From contig OZ026605.1 in assembly GCA_964020085.1 (NCBI GenBank), positions 28,443,098 to 28,507,097 on the forward strand: a stretch of DNA of 64,000 bases, read 5' to 3'. Under the pieces are notes generated by a model. It saw only the letters and a list, made by a program, of their open reading frames with translations, was not told the DNA's origin and ran no database searches. The position numbers and the translations under genes are program-made. This DNA is from Micromussa lordhowensis. Lineage: Eukaryota > Cnidaria > Anthozoa > Scleractinia > Lobophylliidae. Shown here one piece after another: positions 10,101 to 25,100 of this stretch (positions within the stretch are counted from its first letter, which is position 1; each line of letters starts with the position of its first letter).

Positions 10101-13100
10101 TTAGAACAGGACTGAAGATTTGCCATATATAGCGACCAGCGATCGCAGGCAGTGGACAGAGAGCATAGGAACGACGTTGCTTATTTCCATAAAATACACA
10201 AAGGGTATAACACGGAGGTCAGAAGAAGCTAATAAATCAGGCAATCACCTTGACATACAGTGAAACTTCAGCCTCTACTAAGTAACAGACACCTTTACTA
10301 AGCCGCTACCTCATCCTTAAGAGGGCAACTACTTGTTTCCAAACAACAAGATGCCGAATAAGAGAAAAAGTCTTGCGAAAGAATGCAGTCAACTTTCATA
10401 AAGTCCACTTTAAAGAACTAAAGGATTTACAATAAATTTTAACTTGTTGCCTAGAACCAAAGAAAAGTGCCGGCCTATTTTTTAACTTCCTAGGGTTGAA
10501 GGCAGATTGAATCACCAAATTCTCCAAAACTGATTATATGAAATGTTTGGTAAACAGAAAGAAGAGTTTGTATGCTGATCCTTACCTGCATGGGCGTGCT
10601 TCCTGATGAGAGGCTGGTGAATCCTACAATGTCACTGAAGTAGATTGACACCTCATGGAAACTCTCCGCCTCTACTTCTTGGCCCGTTTTGAGTTGCTCG
10701 GCAACAGGTCTGCAATACGACAACAAACAACGATTAACATAGACAGCACGCCCGTGTTTAATAAAGTAGACAGAAGACCGAGGAACGATGTTCAACAGAC
10801 GAGAAAACTTAGCCTGATACAGGGTGATTTTCGTAACATGCAACCTCCGACATCGTCTCACTGACTGACTGACGGACTGGGTAGGACTGTCACTTTATCT
10901 CACTAGCTTAAAGATCATGTTACTTTATCACCAGGATTATAACCAGATATGACGAGACATTACGTGAATCACGTGAATCTGACACGTGACTTTTATAGCC
11001 TTACATGGTTAGACTTACAACGCGTCACTGCATCGCACAGCGCGCGATGGTAGAGCATTACAGTAAACACTAACTCACCTCGGCAGCATCCTTTCCAAAA
11101 GTGCATCAGTTTTCTTCTTCTCTTCGATCAGCTGCCCGGTTCTCTCCATAACCAGCTCCTCCAAGTTATCCGCGTACTTTTCCATCATGTACACTATGTT
11201 GTCAAAGATGTTTGTTTTCCTGTTGAGTGAACAACAAAAACGGGACACTTCAGTGATACTGTAAGAAATCAAGACTGCTCTCGCAGCAGTCCTGCAGCGG
11301 CCACGTTCCACGAGTGAAATTGCAGATTTGCACGGTTCTCAGGCCCCGACCACACTAATGCGTTTTCTTTTGAAATTTGTATAGTCGGGGTCTCAGTTTC
11401 AGCTTGGAGAGGATGACAAATTTGCGTATATTTCAGTATTTCCTCTCCATTTTTCTTTCCTTTTGGCACACTCAAGAAAAAAAAACGTTACAGCAACTCT
11501 GGAATCCGTTTAAAGTGCATATGACCCGAAAAATAAGTCATTTTAAAAATACTCTTATTTAAAAGGCTTTTCAAAGTAGAGTAAAATGGCGTTTATCTTT
11601 TTGTGATATCTTATTTCGTTCCAGAGATATCCAAGTTTTCCTATTATGCAAATTTTGTCACTGATGACGTCACTGGTTGTGCAAAGTACAGTGGTGAGAC
11701 ACAAAATCAAGAACAACTCTGCCAATATTGAATGCGATTGAAACTTGGCAGGGATGTTGCACCCTACGAAATATACCTGATAGTACACATTTTCGCGTTG
11801 CTATGGCAACAAGCTCGGTTCCAGTCTCCTTCCTCTTCAAAATTAGATAGTACCATTTGCGACTCAAGAGAGCAAAATACCTGGTCCTATCTAAGACGTA
11901 TGCCAGACCCACCTTCAACTGAGTCTCCTCTCGAACATTTTCAACTCTATGTTTGCCCCGTGCAGCTACAAATGGTAATATTTGATTTTGAAGATGAAGG
12001 AGACTGGAACCGAGCATGTTGCCATAGCAACACCAAAATATGTGTTATCGGGTATATTTTGTAGGGTGCAACATCCCTGCCAAGTTTCAATCACATTGCC
12101 TCAATATTGGCAGAGTTGTTCTTGATTTTGTGTCTCCGGCCACTGTACTTGCACAACCAGTGACGTCATCGGTGTCTAAATTTGCATAATAGGAAAACTT
12201 GAATATCTCTGGAACGAAATAAGATATCACAAAAAGACAAACGCCATTTTACTCTACTTTGAAAAGCCTTTTAGATGAGCGTATTTTTAAAATGACTTAT
12301 TTTTCGGGTCAGGTGTAGTTTAAGGAGCCATGTTTTGTATAGAATCGGTGTCAAATGAACACTAGAAAGCAATTCATTTTGATTCAAGTTTGTTTCAAAC
12401 TTTCTTTCAAGACGAAGAAAGAATTGAGCCAAAACATCAAAAAAGAGCCGTCTAAGCCCAGAAAGCTGGCTGATACGAAATATTACACGAATTAAAATGT
12501 AATACATTTGGCCACTTACATGCCGTTGTTCACGAGAACTTTGTGCATAATCTTCTTTATCTCGTGAAAGTCTGGTCTCTCATCCGGGTTCTCCACCCAG
12601 CACTGTTTCATAAGTTCCCGGATCTCCTCAACGCCAGTGATCAGTTGTGTAACCGTTGGACGAAATGGCGGGAACTCGCCATCTTTCACTCTGTGTATAA
12701 TGTCTACAGCAGAAAAAATATGTTCAAATTAAAAACAATGCACTTAATCACGACAGCACGAACTATTGCCTGAGGGGGAGTGGGTACATAATGTAGGTCG
12801 CACTATCGTCAAACAAATATGTCTTCACATAGAATGAACCCTTTATGACAAGCTTTCATCTAGGTAAAATGATCATAGAATTTTCCCGAAAAAGAAAGGT
12901 CAAGCTGACAGGCCAAAAAACCACTGGTCACAAAAAAAAGCAGACCAACCTTTTGGTTCCATGAAGTTTGAACTGTAAGGTCCTTCTCTTGTATGAAACT
13001 CTGATAAAATTATAGCAAAGCTATAAACATCACCTTTCTGTGTCCCCCTCTGGGGACGATTGGGAATTCGTAAAAGTTCTGGCGCCACCCAGAGTAAATC

Positions 13101-16100
13101 TATTAGACAGAGACAGAAGAGGAAGAAGCAAAAACGCGCAATTTTAAGTCAGTACTACAAGAGTTGATTAATGATTAATTTAACAGAAAAATAAATTACT
13201 GCTAAACTGAAAATACCCTCGACAACTGACCTCGGTAGTATGCGTAATCTTCTCGATTCTTTTTCAATTTAGTTCTAAATGACGGGAGCCCAAAGTCTGT
13301 GATTTTTAGCACCCAGCGACTGTCCACCAGACAATTGGATGATTTGAGATTCCCATGGGATTTCACATCTGTGCTGTGCATGTATGCCATACCCTACAAG
13401 AAACAGATGGCACATTGATGAAGTAAAAGCGAAATCCTGCAACAGGCGAAAATTGTGTATAATTGATTCCATCAATGCCATGCGTCATCCTGCATAATTA
13501 TGAGACCAAAATAATTATATCACGTGTTCAAAGCTGATGTGGTGGTTTAAGGCTGGACTCCACGAACATGCTTATATCATCTGCCATGGCCAACAGCATT
13601 AGCGCAGGGTTTTCATTTAGTGTCGTTTCCCGGCTAAAAAAACCGGCCACTTCGATTTCTGAGCCGCAACTTTTCGTGAAAAAATACGTGCGTAAGTTGT
13701 AAAGAGTAATTTAGGGAAAACACAGGTTTTTTTGGAAGCTGGCTGAACCTTGACTGTCCTTTTCTCATGGCAGTCTGACAAGGCTGTAGCTAGAGATAGG
13801 GTATGGGGTCAGGGTGTGGTGTACCGGTTTTCCAATTACGCTTGCGCTGTAGGATGAAACTTGAAAGTAATCCCTTGATATTCTTGGCATTTTGACCTTT
13901 TCCAAAATTGACTTTTTTTCACTAAGTATCTCCACGAAGAATGCATATAACATTTCAGAACCTGCCAATTTCAAATTATTTCGGGGGGGGGGGGAGTACT
14001 CCCTCCTCAGGACCTTCCTAAAGGCTTGTCTTTTCACCACTCGAACCGGTGCCTTCTACTTCACCAAACAAGCACTATACACCCTAAATTCATGAGAACC
14101 CTGTTAACGAAGTCCAACTGTATCTCAAAGAAGCCTTAAAATTGCCATTCATCAAACATACCTTTACTATGTCTGCCACAAGCGAAGCTATAAACATGTG
14201 ATCCAACTTGACGTCCTCATTTTCTAAAATATCCTGAAGAAGATAAATTTATTCTATGTTATATTTCGTTACTCTGATAACGACTTCTTGATCACGTTAT
14301 TTAAATCGCAGCCCGCACATCTTCTGGTTTACCTTTGAGTCTCTGTTGATGGAACGAGTTCAAAAGTAGTCACGATTTCAACCCACTACATTCTTATCCT
14401 GAGTGGACACTTTGACGTAATGACCTCAAGGATGCCTAGCTATGACAGGTAAAGCTCTAAGCTAGTACAGCTGTGTATGAAAAATCATTTTTAACTACAA
14501 CTGTAAAGAAAGAAAGAGTAGAGAGGAAAAAATCGAAACAGAACTGCAATGTAATTTACACAAGCTGGAGGACAGAAATGGCTCAGTGGTGAGAGCACTC
14601 GCCTCCCACCAATGTGGCCCCAGGGGCCCGTTTCTTGAAGTGTTATTCACCGCAAATTCTTAATATAAATTCTTAATATAAACAGAGGTTCTCTTCACAC
14701 AAGAAGTTTCAGGCGTATACACTTCTCCGTTTTCAGATACAGATGAACTAAAAATGGCTTTACGCGCCCAAAACGTTTCCGGGGCTTTCGAGAAACGGGC
14801 CCCAGGTCCGAATCCGGCCCGTTGCCATATGTGGTTTGAGTTTGTTATTGGTTTTCTCGCTTTTCTCCAAGAGTTTTCCTCCCTCCGCAAAACCAACATC
14901 TCCCAATTCTAAATCGACCAGGATAGAGGACCTGTCTAAGGCTGATGTGCCTTCCTCTCAAAATATTTTATTTGAATTTTTTTAAGCTCCTAGCAGTTAT
15001 CAAGCGATTCAAGCTACTGGAAAGAACGCCCTGAGAAAAACTGATACCACAGAATTCCGATAGTAACGGTCCGCGTTACTTTCGGATTTAACAGGCAAAA
15101 GGGGCCGTTACTTTCGGGTAACCGCTACTTTCAGATGTTTAAAAACGTTTGTTCGGTACATGTAATTCACAGTCGCTTCAGACTGAAAGCGGACACGTAA
15201 CATGAAATTAAGTCCCGCTTTCGTATGTTACTAACTACCCACATAACAAAAAAAAAAACAGGAAAAGGCCCTAAATATTGGTACAGTGGGGCGAAAAGCA
15301 TAATGGCCGCATTATATCGCAATGCAACTAATTACACTGTATCATTTGACTCTGCTGCCAGTCAAGTGCAGCTTATAAATTATAGTTTCAAGAAACATTC
15401 AGTCAAGTTACAAATAAATCACAAATAACTCTTCAAGTTCGTCAGTCCTGCAGTCAGGCTGTTCCATCCGCATTGCACTTGCCATCAGAGCGTTTCTCTA
15501 TTAGTGACTTCTTCAAAGGCTTGCTACTTTCGGGTGGGCCGTTATTTTCGATGACTTTCGGGGTTCAATAGTAGGGTAAAAAATTAACGTTACTTTCGGG
15601 GACCCGTTATTTTCGGGTGGGCCGTTACTTTCGGAATTCTACGGCACAACACCAGGATTGCTTTGACCTCTGCAGCATTTCATCAACGCATTGCCCCAGT
15701 TGCATTCTCGCCGTATGAAAAGACAGTCTAGTAAAAACTAGATCATGCCGTTGGCCCGTACAAAATAATATAACTGCCCGGGTTATAGAGACTACTCAAT
15801 TATCTTATGATCTATCTCGTGTTATCTTGCCGCAATTCGTACAAAGTATTGTAGCCACATAGCCCGCTACACACATTAAGAATACCACCATTACCTGTAG
15901 ACTTCCTCTGGAGCAATACTGCATAACAATACAAATTTCTGGTTCTACACAAGCACCAATGAATTGGTTCAAATTATCATGTCTAATATCCCGCATCTAA
16001 AAACCAAAAAAATAAACAGATAGTCAGTACAACTAAACCCTAAAATGCTTGTTACATGTATAACATCACTGCGTTATGACTTAGAAATCTGAAGTATTCA

Positions 16101-19100
16101 AAACCTCTAACAGTAAAACAAAAGTCAATGCATGTACATATATATTTTAAATGAGTAAGGTCTTTGACAACTGATTGCTAAGCAAACTCAGAATCAGTCC
16201 TCTTCGTGCTATGTAGCACACAAGGCCGTAATTGCTAAGCAAACCGTCAATTTAAACACGAGTTTTAACACCAGCCTTCTTTGTAGCTGTTTTAGGTAAT
16301 ACTACGCTTTTAGCAAGAAACGTAAAAGTGACAGTCAAAGAAGTATGCTTTTCTTCTGGCTAAAACTATGATCGTGGCATAGGGAATTTTATGTAAACCA
16401 AAAACTGCATCTTCAAAAAGAAAAAAAAAATTTAAGTCCAGCTAAATTAAATTACACTTGTAAATTACACTTGCGAAATGTCTCCTTTTATTAACAGCAA
16501 ATGAGACATGATGATAATAAATACCTGTTTCAGCTCTAAAAGAACTTTTCTCGTCAAATCTATTCGCCCTTTAGGAAGTTTTGCTACTGTCACCATGTTT
16601 CCCTGCAAGATAAGAAATGAGCCGACTTCCGATTTGGTTAAATGTACTACCATCCCCTTTACAATTCCAAAATCAAACCAACAGCCACACAATAGGTGAT
16701 CAAAACGTTTTAGTCAGTGCATAGTATGCTTAGTTCTAAAATACATAATCTGGGACCAGATTCACGAAGGCCTTTTACTATAAGATTAACATGCCTTGTT
16801 AGTAGCATTTAAATACAAAAGCCTATAACCAATGCCGAGGATACGTCTTAGATGAGGAAAGCTTCGTAAATTGAGCCCCTGATTATTTAGTGCAAACTGA
16901 CACGAGCAACACAATAATGTTTAAGATAATGAAGATAACTAGCATAACTACAACAACACTTGTCACTTAAAAGCATACTAACAAATCACGACTGCATTAA
17001 GGTGTGACCATTAACAGCCTGACTCTGTACTTAAACAGGGCCACTTAGAAGAAAATTGAACAATGCGACATCCAATCAATTAATGCGAACTTCAACTGAA
17101 GCTAGGTGTGTGTGCAATAGTTACCCATGCTTCAATTGATCAATTTTGCATTTCTTTCTCCAACTGCAAATTTAGCCACAAAGTCTACTATCTACCAATT
17201 TCTGCAATCGATAGCCACAACATAGCCTTACATTTTTCAATATACATGTTTAATTAAAATATGACTGTACTTACAACTGCTTAGTGTTTTTTTTCCTCTT
17301 TAAAAATAGCTGTTATAATAAAGCTACCCCCCCCCCCCCTGGACAGGATGCTAGTTCACCACAGGGTTAATTTCTCAGCAGGTTACCCAAACAGTTTGCT
17401 GGTACTCAGTTACACTTCTGAATGTAGAGACACTACAACAAGTAAAGGGTCTTCCCGACAACACATTCGTGGCTAGCTGTGAGAGTGGGTAGATAAACTA
17501 AAATTGGGTAAATGTACTTTAGGCGAGATGAAACTCAAGGCAATGCTGGCCACCGGATTCTTCCACGATCACGGGGGCCGCCCACAGTCTTGGCAGGATT
17601 GCAGTCCTGGTCCAAAGGTCACTCGCACGGTCGTTGCTAAACAGGCTTTGCTCGCTTCTGTGCCCAGCCCTTCCCATCCTTAGGTAAGTATCAGTAAGTG
17701 CTATTGCTATCCACTGAGTCCTGTCAGTGTGACGGTGCCTTGGTGGTGGCCGCTCACAGGGTTGTCATGGTTACCTAACATGCTTGCAGACGGCCTCCAC
17801 TAAGCCTTCTGGCACCTTCCCCAAACCTTATCTATTGCCGATGAGTTTAACCTTGCATTGTAACTGGCTATGCGAGCATGCAAGAGGAGGCTATCAAATA
17901 GCCTATTGTAGCCTGTAAAAAAGGATAAGCTGTACCCTGTATGCCACAGCATAAATCCTTTATTGCATTAAAATAAGCTGCGTCAGTTCTTCAGTCAAGA
18001 TGGCTGGATATTGGCATTGAACTTTTATTACAAGTTATGGACTGCGACTACCCGTTGGTCCATAAAAATGCAACATTCAGCCATCTTGCCCTACACTAGT
18101 TTGGTCAATAATCCACATAGACATGAAAACAAGCTGTCAGTTCACTGTCTACATTACCTTGTAGTTACCCACAGTTGTGATTTTGCCATCACTGCTTTCT
18201 TCCCTCATGAGTGGTAGAGTCTCTTCATTTGTTTCTTTCTACAATACAAAGACCAGTTATAAAGGAATCAACTTTAATCACTGATCATGAACTCACTACA
18301 ACGCTCTTGATTTCCACAAGCAAAGAAAACCAGAACCAATCACAGTTTAGCTCACAGGCCACCATACTCATGATAAACACACAAGTGAATAATATGTGAA
18401 ATATCATGATACTTGAACAGTGGCAAAACATACATGCATATGCAACGTGAGAGATCATCACTGACAGTTATGTTTATGTACAAAAATTTTGTTGTGAGCA
18501 TGTTTTGAATTATTCACTTACAATAGCACTTGCTAAAGATGTGTTGGAAGTTCTACGCTCAAAGCCCAAAAGATTGTAGTCAATTTTCCACAATCTGTTT
18601 TTCAGTTCTCTTTCTAACCTGTACTGCCTGGAAAAAAGCAAAAAAATAAGTTAGGGCATGTGTATGAGGTGATTACAACTGTGAGCTCAAGACCCCTTGT
18701 AAGTTTCCTGCTCAGAAGACTCACTAAAACCAATTAGCTTAATCAATTAAAAAACGTATAATTTAACCAACCAAATGTTCCAACTGTTCCGACTGTTCTG
18801 ACTTTTTACAAACAAACATTTCCATCTATGTGCCAGCTAATTTTGCAACGAAATGTAACCTTCTCCCTGTTCTTGGAACCAAATACATGTAGTTGTTTCA
18901 ACCTGTATTCATTCTGTTGTTGTTGTTGTTGTTGTTGTTTTCATCAACAGGACCTCTGACAAGTATTGTTGTTAATCACCAGCCTAATTTAGGTCATCCA
19001 CAGCAGAGAAACTTGACAGGCACCTGTCCAGCACCCACTGACAATACACACACAGAATAAGAGATATACTAGTTATACAACACTTTTGAGTGGGATACCA

Positions 19101-22100
19101 TGGAATATCCCAAAAGTCACTTGAATTTTCTTGGTATATGTATATGTTGTAGGTCAAAATGAAATTCCTTTGTCTCTTAGCCCTAATTATTCAAGGACCA
19201 TGAATAATTAGGGTTAGAAGGCAAAGGAAATTGAGAATCAAAAGAGGTTAAAATCGCTTTAACCTGAATTTCATTTTGACCTACAACATATACACAGGGG
19301 TGGGGTGATCCACTGTGAAAATAACAAGTCTTATCCTGACAATAGTGTAAAGAAAAGAATACACCACAGTTGCAAGCCCTGGTTCACTAATCATTAGGAA
19401 CTAGAGGCATGTTATGCCAGTCACTCAAGAATGAGACGTGGATGTTCATCCTGCCACACAAGGCTGATGATAACCATGCTTACTTGAAGGATTCTGTAGA
19501 ATGTGGATCCATCAAGAAAGTACGACAATTTAACAGTTCACAGTAAGAAATCAAATGTGTGTTTTATTTTCAAATACAATTTATTTGCCTGTAACCACAG
19601 GCTACTGCAAGTTCTGCAACATTTTAAGCAAGCAACAGAAAACTTACAATGTACTTACCTGATTAGATTAATGACAAGGAGAAGAGCAAGGAAACCCAAA
19701 CCACACGAAACTCCTGCAATGATTTCTGTTTTGTTGTCTGAATAAAGGAGGATAAATAAATGAAGTTAAATTTTTGAAATTATAACAATTGTTTATTTAT
19801 TGTCAGCAAACGTAATGAAGTTAGACAAGAGAATGGACAAGGGTAAACAAGTCTAGATAAGGCTGCCCTCGCCTTCCAACAATTCTTCAAACTCAGCTGC
19901 ACAGCAGTTTCTATCTTTAATACATTTCCCAGTGCACCATGAAGCCAGACATTCCAAGATGTCATGATGAATGTTGTCTCTGAGAAACATTTAGCAGTCC
20001 ACGATCTCCTAATTTTTCACTCAAACAAAGTCTAAAGACACATTCAGCACTTTTAACAATTCACTTGACTTGCACATGTACTTCAGAATACAAAGTGTAC
20101 TTCCAGATATGCATACCTCCCCCACGGAAGGCATTTGTTTCAAGATCTTCCCCCCACCCCACCCCTTGAGAAACTCCAATTAAGCTTGATACCTTTCTTT
20201 AACTTTTTTGGTCATGCAGAACCCCCACCCTCCAGGAAATTCTAATCCCTTCTATGGGGAGAGTATGAATAATTTCTGGAACTGCACATTGCAATAGTTG
20301 TTTTGTAATGCAGTTATAAAAGATGCAATCAAACCCCAGTCTGCTACAAATCACCACTAATGGTGATCAGGCCATCATCAATTTTAACCATGCCTATGGC
20401 ACACAGTGAGCCTGGATGTTCCTAGTCATATAAACATTTTTAGAGTAAACAATGATCTCCTTTTAAATGTGTAACTCAATTCAAGTTGAGAAATATGTTC
20501 AGAACAAACCTGAAGGTTTCTCTGTTGGAGGTGGACACAGTTCATTCTCAAAGCCACAAACAGGACGGTCTTTCGGTGGCACTGTACTACCACCAACCCA
20601 AATCTTGGTCATATTTTCCCGGAACACAAGTCTAGGAACACCCTTCTTGGTTTGATTACCAGAAGTACTGTATGTTATCTGAAAGTCTGCCACTTCAACT
20701 AAAACTGCAGGAAAAAAAAAACCAAAACAGTAGAATTTCCATGTAAAAATATGAGATATCCTATATTTGAACAGTGGAGAAAAATGTGAAGACTAGATTG
20801 ACCATCCCAGGTATACACTGCGTACTTATGCAGTTGTGAAATTAAGCCTGAAAAAAATTCAGGCGTGCACCACTATTGAAGAGGTCAAGGGGTTAAAATC
20901 ATGTTCAAGCCTTAATTTCACAACTGGTTAAGTTGTGTATAATTGTGATGATCAATCATGTCTTCATGATTGAATATGTCAGACAGTAGTATTGTACCTC
21001 CCCTCCCCTACCACCAGCATTCAGAAAGTTGCCTTAAAAATTTGGGGTGGCAGGGTGTAATGTGAGAATAAAGATGCCTGGCTGAGAACATAACACGATG
21101 ATGGGTCAATCCTTGAAACCAGATAGCTCAATTCAGTGTTCACACATTACCCATCTGATCACTGCATCTCCGACAAGAATAGAGCAACTCCTCATGGATG
21201 GGACAATTGTTTAAGTATGTGTATCAAACAAGGTTATCTTCTCAACCTCAATTTAACAAACCTCTATATACATGTAAGGAAGTCCTTGGTAGAATGAGTG
21301 ATATTCTTTGGCCCAATAATACGAAAAAATATGGAACAGAACCCTGATGTTACAGCAAACACATTTTGTCAGTCCCTTGGTCCTATTAGTTATATCAAGG
21401 TCCCTCTGTGTCAGGTTACCTTAGCACTGAGCCAGAAGTGTACACATACATGTAGCAGACTTAAAAGCTATCAGAAAAGTCGAGCAGAAGAGAAGCATGA
21501 TGCATTCAAGAGTAAGTTGTCTGTTATTTCATAAGGAACGTTAAGTTGTCAGGCTTAAATGTTTGGTCTCTCCAGATCTAGCTCAAAGCACTTAATAAAT
21601 ATTAATTAAATGAATACTGAGCTGCTTTATATGAAACTACATTATCCAGCCCTCTGCATGTAGCTAGCAGTAATTTTAGACAAACTCTGTTTAGTCAGTA
21701 ACCATTGCAGATGAAAAAGGAAAGCTGGGGAGTTACTCAGAGGTTAAGGCTTATTACATGCATGTGTGTGCCACCAAATCCCCATAAAAGTCTTGCCATG
21801 TACAATAAACTCATGTAACATTTAGTAAAATTCCAGACAGTCACAGAATTGTTTGGCAATCAGTGAAAAGAATTTAATTATTATACATAGCAAGCTAAGG
21901 TCTCATGAGGGTTTCATTGTTCTTTTCAGCAGGAGGACAACTTGCTTTCCACAGGCACGCAAAATGTCACTTCTTTGTAAGAAAAACCTTCCTCCAGATG
22001 GAAAGCAGGTAAAACCATCCTAACAGCAGGTCAATTTCCCAGTGCCTGACCCTTAATGAAACTTTGGTCTGACGTTACACTGTACTTACTGCCTTCCCTT

Positions 22101-25100
22101 ATGTCCATTAAAGTCAGGTTAAACTGGGCATCGCCATTTTCATCTAAATGTACTCTGTAACCCTGGATACCTGTTTCAGAAAAAAACAATAAGCAAAATT
22201 ATTGACTGTAAATGAAGTGCAAATCATACAATTGTAAGATTTGTTGCAATTAAAGTGGATCTGGGACTTAAATGGACAGAAATTTAAAGCGTGAGAGAAA
22301 GGGATATTGCTGTTGACTAAGGGCTCGTGTGTATACCGAGAAAATACTGTCAAGTGACTAGTGGGTTAATATCATGGTATACCACTCAAAAGTGTTTTAT
22401 AACTAGTATCTACATGTATCAAGTTAAAAGTAGTGTACCACAAAAGACACAACTTCCAACAGAATGAAGTGTGGTGTGATCTATAAACTTAAGTATGTAG
22501 ACTGGAAAATTCTATATAGGGCAGGGGTTTCATTAACGTTTTCATCAGGAAGGCCACTGGGGTTCACAGGCGGGCAAAACTTTTTGAACTGAACTTCTTT
22601 ATAAGAAAAACTTTGATCTTGATGGTCAAACCAGGCGGACAAAATTGATTTCACAGCTGGTCAATTTGCCTGGTCTCCGGCCCTTCATGAAACCCCCGTC
22701 TGGGAAAATGCCCAGCCATTTATTATCCGGGTAAAGGAACACTCCAACACAACTAAATGTCCCGCTGCTGGAGAGCATCAAAAGCATACAGGCCACAGAT
22801 TGGAAGCGACAAAAGTAGTTGACAATGCTAGACAAGAAAACAACTTAAGGAGAAGAATTTGGGAGGCTTTGGAAATTCAGTACCAGTCCCCAAAGCCCTG
22901 TACACAAGCATTTTGTCACATGACTTTGGCCATGCAAGCCCACATGACAAATAAATTCCCACCATCAACATTCACTTGACAAAGGTACTGTGATGGTGTC
23001 GAAAGCTTGTGACAGCTAAAAAACTGGACTTTGTTTTCAGTATCTTATATTTAGCATGTAAAAACATTTCAGGTGTACATTGGTACATGTAGTTGCATGG
23101 GGAAGAAAAAAACAAAAATACTACTCACTATCAAAAGTGTAATCACGAAGCTGTGAAAGTATTTCCTCTCCTGAAGGGGTCTTATTACGTGCCGCAGCAC
23201 CATACTGTGCTAGAGTTTTGTTTAAGGCCACTCCATACTGATAGACAGCATTATACAAGTAGGCAGCATATACTGGAGGCTGGATAAAACAGAAACAATT
23301 GACAATGCATGATGCACAGTAACTATACATAATACACCAGTTCCCGGCCACTACTTTATCCAACCTAACATGTAGCTACATGTAGTTTGGCAACATGTGC
23401 TATATTAGCCTACGAGCAGGCAAAGCCGCGAGATGAGAAAGTGAGCCTGCTCTGATTTCTGCAAAGATTTCATTTCCAACCCGGAAACCGCAGAAAAATA
23501 AGCCAACTAATTTTCACTGGAAATATGAACTTTGGCAGCTCAGATTTCTTGGGAAAATTGTAAATCTTTTTCATAACAACATGCGGGTGCAATATCTGTT
23601 ACAAGTTGATGACGTTTTGCAAAGAAAAACCGTCAAAGTTTATGTCTAGCAAGGACACACACTTGATTCCAAGTGATCTGGTCTTTGGTCTGGTCTGGTA
23701 AACGGGCAAACACTGTTGTTTCATTGCTCACTTGTAATCACAGTAATCACATAAGTTTGTAATATTTAACTCTTCCCATATGTAGTTGGCAACACGACAA
23801 GTACATATTGATTTATTAACATACTTCCAAGTGCTATTTCCTGCTCCCTCTTTAGTTTAAATTTTAACCAGAAACAGACTGGAACTTTAGGAGGCAGCGT
23901 GCCTGAGTGATTAGGGTGCCGGACTTGAAATCCGGAGGTCACAGGTCCAAGTCCCGCTCTGACCACTTAGCTGGAGTTGTTTCTCAGTGGACCCTAGTTC
24001 AACTCCTTGGTCATGCCTGTATATAGCCAACTGGTCTGCCTCCCGCCAGTTGGGATTTTTAAGCCTGTTATGTTCGTTTGAAATATTTGTTTCCTTCAGT
24101 TTGAGTGGCATGTCTGTGAACTAGCTTGGTGTAGCTAAGTGCATGGCCACTATAAACATACATTTGACATTTTTTTAAAACATCAGTAATATGCACACTC
24201 CGCTCATTTCCTCTGACTCCAGATGTGGACGACTTACGTATGGTAAATTACCGCCTCCATGGGGATCTAATCTCTCCTCGTTTAACACGACAATAGACTG
24301 ACAGTTTTCTTGCCTTTCCCACTTTTTAACCAATCATGGTATTTCACTTCGCTCGGGCAAAGCAGAAATGAAAACAAAAACAGAGATCAAGGCAGGCTCA
24401 CTTTCTTGGCCCCTCACCAGAATCCTTCATGTCGGGTCGCTTTTCTCTCCCCTCGCACATGTAACGTACATGTATATATGAGACAATTTTGTTACAAACA
24501 AACTGACCATCACCTACATGAGCATACTTTCTACTGGATACTGCAACAAGGATTTTCTACAGGTTCTAGTTTTTTCTTTTGTCCAGAGCATTAGGCATTT
24601 GGCCACCACTCAACAAAAACGGTTGGGCTCTGGGAACGAAATTGCTGAGAAGGAATCTGTATCATAGTAAATGGTTTGAACCCAGAGGTGTCAGTAGATC
24701 GCCTTGTGTGCAGATCATCCAGGTGAGGGTACATGTACATGTGCATGTAGTTCTGAAAAGACCTCTTTCCATGGCTGACATTTTGACAACCTGAGCAGAA
24801 GTCATCTTCAGAGTCAAGTGAATAGTGATGCAAGACCTCTAACAGACCAACTTAGGTCATGTTCTACTGGCATCAACTGTTTCAACCGCAACCGGTTTGG
24901 GTTGATACGGTTGGCATTTCTCAATAGAACACTCTTCCATACATTTCAGGTTGAAACGCGGTAACTCATGGGAACAGTCCTTTACGCAAGCTACAATCAC
25001 GCGATATAATCACGCAAACGCTTTTTCAACCGTTTCAACCTGGTTGGAGGCTGGTGAAAAAGTTGATCAACCAAACCAACCGAAACAAATTTTTCCCCAA

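Noticed and set aside
11670..12064. Overlapping open frames of 110-115 residues on both strands
   Set aside because: They lie within the foldback at 11508-12330 and arise from its inverted arms.
23888..23965. tRNA-Ser-like gene
   Set aside because: Has box A and B and an anticodon-like loop, but the acceptor stem does not pair and a SINE body follows that is shared with 62425.
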